This document shows positions 6,824 through 12,211 of a stretch of DNA of 12,211 bases, piece after piece (positions within the stretch are counted from its first letter, which is position 1; each line of letters starts with the position of its first letter). The position numbers and the translations under genes were made by a program. Under the pieces are notes generated by a model. The model was not told the DNA's origin. It worked only from the letters and a program-made list of their open reading frames with translations, and did no database searches. Source of the stretch: MGBC108787 sp964430695 (lineage in GTDB: Bacteria > Bacillota_I > Bacilli_A > RF39 > UBA660); the NCBI GenBank assembly GCA_964430695.1, contig CAYSFO010000040.1, positions 1 to 12,211 of the forward strand, in the 5' to 3' direction.

Positions 6824-7120
6824 TTATTTTAATTTTCCTATTAAATCCATTACTTCATCGATTACTTCTAAATTGTTCTCTTTAATATTTTGTACAACAC
6901 ATGTAGATAAATGACTTTTTAATACTTCTGCTCCTAAACTTTTTAAAGAATTCGTAACAGCAGCAATTTGTACTAAAACATCCGCACAATAACGATTCTC
7001 CTCTATCATTCCCCTAACTCCTCGCACTTGTCCTTCAATCACTTTTAGCCTTTTTGTTAAATAAGATTTTTCGTCCTCTGTACGTCCTTTTTTACGAATA
7101 GGTATTTCCTCTACTTTCAT
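6824..7120 (-). CDS. csoR: CsoR-type copper-sensing repressor
   Basis: A CsoR/RcnR-family all-helical DNA-binding regulator. The Cu(I) ligands of CsoR are present as C-H-C: Cys in RYCADVL, His in LKSHL, Cys in STCVV (residues 45, 70 and 74 counted from the ATG). The family hallmarks RLKVIEGQVRG and the basic N-terminal stretch (RKKGR) are also present. Copper binding releases the protein from DNA and derepresses the operon. I place the start at the ATG ending at 7120 (98 residues), because GGGTG lies 5 nt upstream. An in-frame GTG at 7132 would add four residues, but it has no ribosome binding site and would leave almost no 5' leader from the promoter at 7142-7170. copA follows 19 nt downstream. 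Confidence 0.93.
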   Translation of the reverse strand: MKVEEIPIRKKGRTEDEKSYLTKRLKVIEGQVRGVRGMIEENRYCADVLVQIAAVTNSLKSLGAEVLKSHLSTCVVQNIKENNLEVIDEVMDLIGKLK

Positions 7121-7141
7121 TTCTTCACCCACTATAAATAT

Positions 7142-7170
7142 ATATTATACCCCCATGGGGTATATGTCAA
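7142..7170 (-). promoter_or_regulatory. csoR-copA-copZ promoter
   Basis: Minus-strand TTGACA (7165-7170), a perfect -35, is 17 nt from TAATAT (7142-7147). An overlapping perfect TATAAT (7144-7149) would give a 15-nt spacer. The predicted start of transcription is near 7135, about 15 nt ahead of the csoR ATG. Confidence 0.8.
7146..7164. promoter_or_regulatory. CsoR operator (inverted repeat)
   Basis: TATACCCC-CAT-GGGGTATA has perfect 8-bp arms around a 3-nt centre, matching the GC-core, AT-flanked inverted repeat known for CsoR operators in Bacillota. It fills the spacer between the -35 and -10 of the copper operon, so bound CsoR would block RNA polymerase. Confidence 0.85.
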
Positions 7171-7185
7171 TATTTTAAAAATATA

Positions 7186-7214
7186 TTTCTATTTTATTGT
7201 TCATAAGTTATAAT
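7186..7214 (+). promoter_or_regulatory. Candidate murC promoter
   Basis: A perfect TATAAT (7209-7214) has a weak TTTCTA -35 (7186-7191) 17 nt upstream. The ribosome site AAGAGG (7225-7230) follows, 7 nt before the ATG. The CsoR operator is more than 20 nt upstream of this -35 and does not overlap it. Confidence 0.5.
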
Positions 7215-7237
7215 AAAGGACGAAAAGAGGTTTTACT

Positions 7238-8617
7238 ATGAAATTAGATTCAATAAAACAATATCAAAAAATACATATGATAGGTATTGGTGGTGTTAGT
7301 ATGAGTGGGCTTGCTGAACACCTAATGCATTTCGGATTTACTATCACAGGTAGTGATACAAATGAAAGTAATAATACCTTACATTTAAAAAGTTTAGGTG
7401 TTGAGGTTGCTATTGGGCATAAAAAAGAAATGATTGACAATACAGATTTAGTTGTTTATACAGCAGCTATTCCAACATCTGATGAAGAATTTGTTTATGC
7501 AAAAGAAAAAAATAAGAAAATGATGGAACGTAGCGAATTCTTAGGCGAAATTACCAAATGTTATCAAGAATGTATTTGTATTAGTGGAACACACGGAAAA
7601 ACAACAACGACTTCTATGATTGCTATGTGTTTTTTAAAGGCAAATTTAGACCCCACCATTGAAGTAGGTGCTCATTTAAAAGCCATTGAAGGAAATAACA
7701 GAACAGGAAATAGCGAGTACTTTATTTTAGAAGCTTGTGAATATGTTGATTCCTTTTTGCAATTTCATCCGCATACGGAAATTATTTTAAATATTGACAA
7801 TGACCATTTGGATTATTTTAAAAATATTGAAAACATTAAAAAATCTTTTTATGCTTTTACAGAACGTTTAAACGAAACAGGTGTGATTGTTGCTAACTTT
7901 GATGATGAAAATACAAAAGAAGTGCTGAGTAAGACAAATCATCAAATTATCTCTTATGGCATAAATAACAAAGAAGCAAATTTTGTTGCAACAAACATTC
8001 AAGTAGATGATTATGGCTACCCTACTTTTGATGTTTTAAAAGATAAAGAATATTTTGAGACTTTTCATTTAAATGTCCACGGAAAACATAATATTTTAAA
8101 TGCTTTGGCAACCATTGCCACTTGTTATCGTTATCAAATAGATAAAAAAGATATAAAAGAAGGATTGGAAGAGTTTACTGGGGCAAGTCGAAGATTTGAA
8201 AAAATTGGAGAATACCAGGGTATTCCCGTATTTGATGATTATGCCCATCATCCAACAGAAATTGAAGTTACTTTTTTGAGTAGTAAAGAAATTCCTCATC
8301 AAAAAACATGGGCCATCTTTGAACCACATACTTATACAAGAACAGAAGCACATCTAAATGATTTTGCAAACGTCTTATCTAAATTTGATCATATCATTCT
8401 AGCCGATATTTATGCAGCAAGAGAGGTTAATACAAGTGGTATTTCTTCTAAAGATATCGAAAGTCTTATTTTAGAAAAAAATCCAAATTGTATTTATTTA
8501 GAAAGTTATGAAAAAATCATCGCTTATTTAAAAGAAAACATAAAAAAAGGTGATATTGTTATCACCATTGGTGCTGGTACAGTGAATCAAGTAGGTTATA
8601 AGCTTATTGAAAAGTAA
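7238..8617 (+). CDS. murC: UDP-N-acetylmuramate--L-alanine ligase
   Basis: Cytoplasmic ATP-dependent ligase that adds L-alanine to UDP-MurNAc, the first step in building the peptidoglycan stem peptide. The N-terminal Rossmann-like domain has GIGGVSMSGLAEH (residues 16-28). The central ATPase domain has the Mur P-loop GTHGKTTTT (117-125), EACEY (165-169) typical of Bacillota MurC, and NIDNDHLDYF (185-194). The C-terminal domain has GASRRFE, DDYAHHPTEI and the closing VITIGAGTVNQ. Length (459) is normal. The start is ATG with AGAGG 7 nt upstream. It stands alone, divergent from csoR, rather than in a mur/fts cluster, as is common for murC in some Bacillota. Its presence implies a cell wall, so this is not a wall-less Mollicute. 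Confidence 0.97.
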   Translation: MKLDSIKQYQKIHMIGIGGVSMSGLAEHLMHFGFTITGSDTNESNNTLHLKSLGVEVAIGHKKEMIDNTDLVVYTAAIPTSDEEFVYAKEKNKKMMERSEFLGEITKCYQECICISGTHGKTTTTSMIAMCFLKANLDPTIEVGAHLKAIEGNNRTGNSEYFILEACEYVDSFLQFHPHTEIILNIDNDHLDYFKNIENIKKSFYAFTERLNETGVIVANFDDENTKEVLSKTNHQIISYGINNKEANFVATNIQVDDYGYPTFDVLKDKEYFETFHLNVHGKHNILNALATIATCYRYQIDKKDIKEGLEEFTGASRRFEKIGEYQGIPVFDDYAHHPTEIEVTFLSSKEIPHQKTWAIFEPHTYTRTEAHLNDFANVLSKFDHIILADIYAAREVNTSGISSKDIESLILEKNPNCIYLESYEKIIAYLKENIKKGDIVITIGAGTVNQVGYKLIEK

Positions 8618-8640
8618 GAAATTTATTTCTTCTTTTTTTT
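8616..8640 (+). terminator. Terminator after murC
   Basis: AAGAAA (8616-8621) and TTTCTT (8626-8631) form a short A/T-rich stem (7 bp with a 2-nt loop is also possible), followed by eight T's (8633-8640). The stem overlaps the murC stop codon. The convergent dipeptidase gene ends at 8658, so the same hairpin could serve both strands weakly. Confidence 0.6.
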
Positions 8641-8657
8641 GTTATTCTTATTTTCGT

Positions 8658-9971
8658 TTACAAAGATTCAATAAATTTTATCAACAAATCAAATGTCTTT
8701 ATCCATGAGCTTATATAAGTTATTTCATTAGTAGTATGATATTTTTTTATAATACTTCCAATAGAAATAATATCTAATCCCTTTATTCTTTCCTTTATAG
8801 AAGAACATTCAATACCACCATGCCATATTTCTTCTATTGGATATTTTGAATACTCTTTAAAATATAACTCTTTATATTTTTTTAATAATTCAGATTCAGA
8901 ATCTACTTTCCACACCGAATCAGTATAAATTTCATTCGCTCTAAAATTATTAGTTAAATTTTTACTAGCATTATTAATTATTTCTAGTTCTGTTTCATCC
9001 ATACTTCTAAAAACATAATAGATTTTCACTTCATTATCAATGGTATGAATTAATCCAAGATTAGCAGAAGCCATATCTTTAATAATATATCCAGATTTTA
9101 AATCTAATATTTCATTTAATATATTTTCAGTATCTTCTTTAGAAAAACTAAATCTATTATTAATACTATCTATTTTTGCATTTACGCCTTTAAAAATATC
9201 ATTTACATTGATGTTTGTTTTTATAACTACTTCACAGAAAGTGGCTAAATCATTTTCAGACGTTCCACCATCTATACTTTTTATTAAAATATTTTTATCT
9301 TTTAACAACTTAGCCATAGTAGTTATAGCATTCTTTTCAGATAAATTAACATCTTCTCCAGAGTTCCCTCCTGGAAAACCATCAATTAAGATTTTATAGC
9401 TAGGTAAATCATTTTCAATTAATTTCCCCTTAAAAACATATTCATTACAAATATCTCCATCTGCACCTATAAATATGCCATTATCTTTTGAATTATCAAG
9501 ATTGATTAATCTTTTGCTTTCAACTTGCGAATATGGAAAATTTACTGCACCATTAAATGTTGTTTCTTCTTCAGTAGTGAATAGGAATTCTAAATCAGGA
9601 TGATTTAAATTATTATCTTCCATAATAGTCAGCATCATAGACAGCCCAACACCTTGATCTGCTCCAAGCGTTGTATCTTTAGCAGTTACCTTATCTCCAT
9701 CAATGATTACTTCAATTCCATCTGTTTCAAAATTATGATTGCTATCTTTATTTTTAACACATACCATATCTAAATGGGCTTGTAATGCTATTGGGTCAGA
9801 ATTAATATTCCCAGTCTTTTTTATTAAAACATTATTATTCTCATCTTTAAAGTAAAACAAATTATTTTCTTTAGCAATATTAACAAAAAAATCAGCTATT
9901 TTTTCTTCATGCCCTGATTCTCTAGGAATTTTAGAAATTCTTAAAAAATTATTAATTAAAGTTTCTTTCAT
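8658..9971 (-). CDS. pepD: Aminoacyl-histidine dipeptidase (PepD-type, M20C)
   Basis: Cytoplasmic metallo-dipeptidase of family M20C, which cleaves Xaa-His and other dipeptides. The N-terminus (FLRISKIPRESGHEEKI) is a family signature. Metal-site motifs in order: LQAHLDMVC (H66, D68), LGADQGVG (D105, the usual bridging Asp; most relatives have GADNG), and FTTEEETTF (E134, E135, the catalytic base and a ligand). The C-terminal part has the typical WHGGIECSSI and GLDIISIGSIIKKYHTTNE, which holds the last metal-binding His. At 437 residues it is somewhat shorter than the roughly 480 common for PepD, with no obvious missing motif. The ATG has only weak upstream complementarity (AGTGAAG). The neighbours are not obviously related. 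Another M20-type peptidase specificity is possible. Confidence 0.9.
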   Translation of the reverse strand: MKETLINNFLRISKIPRESGHEEKIADFFVNIAKENNLFYFKDENNNVLIKKTGNINSDPIALQAHLDMVCVKNKDSNHNFETDGIEVIIDGDKVTAKDTTLGADQGVGLSMMLTIMEDNNLNHPDLEFLFTTEEETTFNGAVNFPYSQVESKRLINLDNSKDNGIFIGADGDICNEYVFKGKLIENDLPSYKILIDGFPGGNSGEDVNLSEKNAITTMAKLLKDKNILIKSIDGGTSENDLATFCEVVIKTNINVNDIFKGVNAKIDSINNRFSFSKEDTENILNEILDLKSGYIIKDMASANLGLIHTIDNEVKIYYVFRSMDETELEIINNASKNLTNNFRANEIYTDSVWKVDSESELLKKYKELYFKEYSKYPIEEIWHGGIECSSIKERIKGLDIISIGSIIKKYHTTNEITYISSWIKTFDLLIKFIESL

Positions 9972-10113
9972 AATTCTTCACTAACTTTCCCAATTAACTT
10001 AAAACATTTATTTTTTGCAGCTCCATAATTTTTTTATAACTGAAACATACTATTAATCACTTTTAAGTACCAAATTGTTATTAAAAATTTTCAGAATACG
10101 GCTATATCTATAT

Positions 10114-10947
10114 TCATTTTATATCTTTATATATCTTTAAAGCAGTTTCTACATTCGTATTATCAAAAATTATACTTTTTAATCCATTTATATAAGGTAT
10201 AATATTTTTTGAATTAAATACATTTCTACCATAACTTAAACCACTAGCTCCTGCTTTCATTGCATCATAAGCCATTTTATATGATTCTTCAACTGATATT
10301 TCTTTTCCACCAGCTATTACTACTGGTTTTCCTAATGCTGATTCTATTACCTTTTTAAAAGATTTTTGACTACCCGTATATTGAGTTTTTATAATATCTG
10401 CTCCTAATTCAGCAGCTACACGAACACAATGGCATATCAAATTAGTGTATTCTTCAATACTTTTTTCTTTTAAGTCCTCGTAATTATAATCCTTTCCATC
10501 AATTTCTTTACGTGGGTATGCTATTGCCATAACAGGTATGCCAAACTTATCACATTCATTAGTTGTGGTTGCTAAGCATTCTAACATTTTATTTTCATAA
10601 ATACTACTAAAATTTATATGAACAGCAACACATTCTACCCCCATTGCTACAATATCTTCAATATTAGCAATTTTCATTTTTTTAGTATGTGCTCCTAATA
10701 CTGTACTAGCCGTGATATTGTATATAAAAGGAATATTTGTTTTTATAGTATATTGATAAGCACCTTTAAAACCTAAAATTGCATTCGGATTAGTTGTCTT
10801 TATTTTCTCAATAGTGTCCTTTAAATCATATAGTCCATTATAGGGTCCAAACAACAAACTATCATCTACTGGAGCAATTAATACTTTTTCGTTGTTAAAA
10901 ATTTTATTTAATCTTTTTGTCTTACCTAAATAAGAATTTGTGTACAT
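10114..10947 (-). CDS. DhnA/LsrF-type class I aldolase
   Basis: A 277-residue TIM-barrel aldolase of the DhnA family, which includes class I fructose-bisphosphate aldolases, LsrF, and 2-amino-3,7-dideoxy-D-threo-hept-6-ulosonate synthase. ADIIKTQYTG carries the likely Schiff-base lysine K187. Other barrel signatures are APVDDS at strand 1 (25-30), AVHINF (108-113), VVIAGGKE (209-216) and the phosphate-binding GASGLSYGRNVF (233-244). The start is ATG with AGGAGGG 7 nt upstream, a strong site. It has its own promoter and a candidate operator, and the nearest genes lie 142 and 260 nt away, so it is probably transcribed alone and regulated. Substrate cannot be assigned; a role in sugar phosphate metabolism is most likely. 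The end of the gene has only a poor hairpin. Confidence 0.88.
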   Translation of the reverse strand: MYTNSYLGKTKRLNKIFNNEKVLIAPVDDSLLFGPYNGLYDLKDTIEKIKTTNPNAILGFKGAYQYTIKTNIPFIYNITASTVLGAHTKKMKIANIEDIVAMGVECVAVHINFSSIYENKMLECLATTTNECDKFGIPVMAIAYPRKEIDGKDYNYEDLKEKSIEEYTNLICHCVRVAAELGADIIKTQYTGSQKSFKKVIESALGKPVVIAGGKEISVEESYKMAYDAMKAGASGLSYGRNVFNSKNIIPYINGLKSIIFDNTNVETALKIYKDIK

Positions 10948-10998
10948 AACTTTTCCCTCCTATCATAAATAAAATTAAATAAATTTGTTCTTACAAAC

Positions 10999-11027
10999 AT
11001 TGTACTATATTTTGAAATTTATTTGAA
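10999..11027 (-). promoter_or_regulatory. Promoter of the aldolase gene
   Basis: Minus-strand TTCAAA (11022-11027, 4 of 6) and TACAAT (10999-11004, 5 of 6) are 17 nt apart. The predicted start is near 10992, leaving a leader of about 45 nt before the ATG. Confidence 0.6.
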
Positions 11028-11045
11028 TATATGGGTACATATATT
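11026..11045. promoter_or_regulatory. Candidate operator at the aldolase promoter
   Basis: AATATATG-GGTA-CATATATT is a perfect inverted repeat with 8-bp arms, overlapping the -35 by 2 nt and extending upstream. The position suits a repressor or activator site, but the A/T-rich arms lower its significance. Confidence 0.4.
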
Positions 11046-11066
11046 TGATACAATTTATTTTACGCT

Positions 11067-11111
11067 CATATTGGCTTGTCAATATGCAAGTGTTTTAGTC
11101 TTTTACACCTG
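11067..11111. repeat. Two adjacent hairpin-forming inverted repeats
   Basis: CATATTG/CAATATG (11067-11086, perfect 7 bp, 6-nt loop) is followed directly by CAAGTGT/ACACCTG (11087-11111, 7 bp with one non-canonical pair, 11-nt loop). The second can form a G-U pair only in minus-strand RNA. They lie between the metallo-hydrolase stop and the aldolase promoter. No T run follows on the minus strand, so this is not a standard terminator for the hydrolase; on the plus strand T-rich sequence follows. Function unknown. Confidence 0.5.
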
Positions 11112-11207
11112 TGTTCTTTTGCTTTCTTTTAAATTCATTTTTCTTTAATAGATTTCAATATTATACCTATCTTGATTTTCTTTAATATTTCTAGTTTATC
11201 AACCTCA

Positions 11208-11855
11208 TTAAATTTCAATTGTTTCTTCAATATCTAAAACTTTATAATTAATTTCAAATTTAGCAAAATTTTCTTTCATATAGTTTATGTCTGTTGGATA
11301 TTTTTCATTATCCATATGAATTGGTAATACTAATTTTGCACCTAATTCTTTAGCAAATAATGACGCTTCAAATGCTGACATCGTAAGTCCATAGGCAGTT
11401 ACAGGAAGAGCTACAATATCTGCTTTATAATCATTATTAAAACAAATTGTATCGCTAGTGGTGTATAGTCTATGTTCTCCATCATCTATAATATAACCTA
11501 CATTTTCAAAAACTTGTCCACCATTTTTTAATAAAGGATTATAACCATGTATTGCTTTAACTACTTCAACTTTTACACCATCAAAATCTAATACATCATT
11601 TTCTTTTACAAGATTAAAATTTATTTCTGGATAAGTATCTTGCACTTCTTTAGTAGAATAGATAGGAATATTCATATTTTTTAGTACATCACTTTTAATA
11701 TGGTCTCCATGTTTATGTGTTATAAGAATTATATCTGCTTCTTTCCATTTTTCTAAAAACTTATCTTGGTATTTTAAGCCTCCCGCATCAATTAAAATTT
11801 TTTTATTTTTTGTTTCCACAAATAGACAAGATTGTGGATATTTTGTTATTTTCAT
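11208..11855 (-). CDS. Metallo-beta-lactamase-fold hydrolase (UlaG-like)
   Basis: A 215-residue single-domain MBL-fold protein. The zinc motif THKHGDH (H47, H49, D51, H52) is followed by H103 (AIHGYN), D135 (TSDTI) and H180 (LPIHMDN), a complete set of metal ligands. The compact layout without extra domains resembles the UlaG/YtkL-like L-ascorbate-phosphate lactonase or general MBL hydrolase group. The substrate is not readable from sequence. The start is ATG with AAAGGA about 8 nt upstream, and a promoter lies 30-58 nt further up. It is followed by 260 nt without a gene before the aldolase. Both enzymes could act on sugar phosphates, but the gap and separate promoters give no direct link. 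Confidence 0.88.
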   Translation of the reverse strand: MKITKYPQSCLFVETKNKKILIDAGGLKYQDKFLEKWKEADIILITHKHGDHIKSDVLKNMNIPIYSTKEVQDTYPEINFNLVKENDVLDFDGVKVEVVKAIHGYNPLLKNGGQVFENVGYIIDDGEHRLYTTSDTICFNNDYKADIVALPVTAYGLTMSAFEASLFAKELGAKLVLPIHMDNEKYPTDINYMKENFAKFEINYKVLDIEETIEI

Positions 11856-11884
11856 ATACTATTTCCTTTCTGTTCATTATGTTA

Positions 11885-11913
11885 ATTATATATTTATTTT
11901 CGTATTATTACAA
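11885..11913 (-). promoter_or_regulatory. Promoter of the metallo-hydrolase gene
   Basis: Minus-strand TTGTAA (11908-11913, 4 of 6) and a perfect TATAAT (11885-11890) are 17 nt apart. The predicted start of transcription is about 23 nt before the ATG. Confidence 0.6.
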
Positions 11914-12089
11914 TTCATTTGCAATTACTATATAACCATTTATTGCTAAAGATGTATTCTATATTCTTATATTTTTAATTTATACTAATTTTATAAAAAA
12001 GACCTTTATCCTATTCAAACTTAGTAAATTTGTTAAATCAATTGGAAAAATTGGAGCCCTTTTCTATTCTAATTTTTAAAATTAGTAGT

Positions 12090-12118
12090 TTGTATTTATT
12101 TTTTTATTGTTATATAGT
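12090..12118 (+). promoter_or_regulatory. Promoter of the right-edge gene
   Basis: TTGTAT (12090-12095) and TATAGT (12113-12118) lie 17 nt apart on the plus strand, about 65 nt before the ATG at 12183. The palindrome at 12069-12085 ends 4 nt upstream of the -35. Confidence 0.5.
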
Positions 12119-12182
12119 GTCCTTGCGAGATGCAATATTAGTGTTTGCTATTTTTCTAAAATAATTTTATGGAGGTAGCTGC

Positions 12183-12211
12183 ATGATTAATAAAAAAGAT
12201 ATTCTTATTTT
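12183..12211 (+). CDS. Partial CDS, N-terminus only
   Basis: The ATG is preceded by GGAGG (12171-12175) with ideal 7-nt spacing and by a promoter. Nine complete codons read MINKKDILI before the window ends. That is too little to name a family. The strong initiation signals are the only reason to call it. Confidence 0.65.

Larger units (their letters stand above)
11856..12182. other. Gene-free stretch with two divergent promoters
   Basis: The 327 nt between the metallo-hydrolase and the right-edge gene contain the two promoters listed separately, a perfect palindrome CTAATTTT-T-AAAATTAG (12069-12085) just upstream of the plus-strand -35, and a tandem AATTGGA repeat near 12040-12055. I see no tRNA, known riboswitch or convincing small gene in it. 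Confidence 0.6.

Noticed and set aside
8096..8353. An 85-codon minus-strand open frame opposite murC
   Set aside because: It is antisense to the conserved C-terminal domain of MurC, with cysteine-rich low-complexity composition and no initiation signal.
10094..10115. Hairpin GAATA/TATTC at the end of the aldolase gene as a terminator
   Set aside because: The stem is only 5 bp with a 12-nt loop and overlaps the stop codon; the T-rich tail is interrupted.
11856..12182. tRNA, T-box or riboswitch in the right-hand intergenic stretch
   Set aside because: No TTCGAAT-type arm, T-box TGGNACC-type motif or recognisable aptamer core was seen.

Overview
The window is strongly A+T-rich, uses the standard genetic code (the NUDIX gene ends in TGA) and carries Gram-positive-type signals: GGAGG ribosome binding sites and TTGACA/TATAAT-like promoters. 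MurC and a GH25 muramidase point to an organism with peptidoglycan. CsoR, CopA, CopZ, an XRE/DUF4097 pair and a GH25 protein anchored by one membrane helix all fit a low-GC Bacillota, perhaps a gut Bacilli/Erysipelotrichia-like lineage; the lineage is inference. No tRNA, rRNA, CRISPR array, insertion sequence or phage gene was seen. It reads as ordinary chromosome.

Layout, left to right; all genes are on the minus strand except murC and a fragment at the right edge. (1) 1-1955: a NUDIX hydrolase followed by a membrane-anchored GH25 muramidase, ending in a clear terminator. (2) 1959-3483: a two-gene unit of a membrane-anchored XRE regulator and a DUF4097 adhesin-like protein, overlapping by 14 nt and closed by a terminator. 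(3) 3562-4296: an extracytoplasmic thioredoxin-fold protein with a CxxC motif, a signal peptide and a C-terminal membrane anchor. (4) 4301-7170: a copper efflux operon csoR-copA-copZ, with a CsoR-type operator inside its promoter. As written, copA is split by a one-base frame change at a run of six G's. (5) 7186-8640: murC, divergent from the copper operon. (6) 8658-11913: three separately spaced minus-strand genes, namely an M20C (PepD-type) dipeptidase, a DhnA/LsrF-type class I aldolase and a metallo-beta-lactamase-fold hydrolase. (7) 11856-12211: a 327-nt gene-poor stretch with two promoters facing away from each other, and the first nine codons of a plus-strand gene cut by the window edge.

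How the genes work together: CsoR should repress its operon until Cu(I) binds. CopZ would then carry Cu(I) to CopA, which pumps it out. The downstream CxxC protein would act on the outer face of the membrane and may or may not be linked to copper. The XRE/DUF4097 pair looks like an envelope-related regulatory unit of unknown role. MurC and the GH25 enzyme act on cell wall synthesis and remodelling. The most interesting observation is the interrupted copA: either a real break, a switchable G tract, or a homopolymer error. The rest is mostly well-known families with several uncharacterised regulatory sites. I see no strong evidence for an entirely new multi-gene system.
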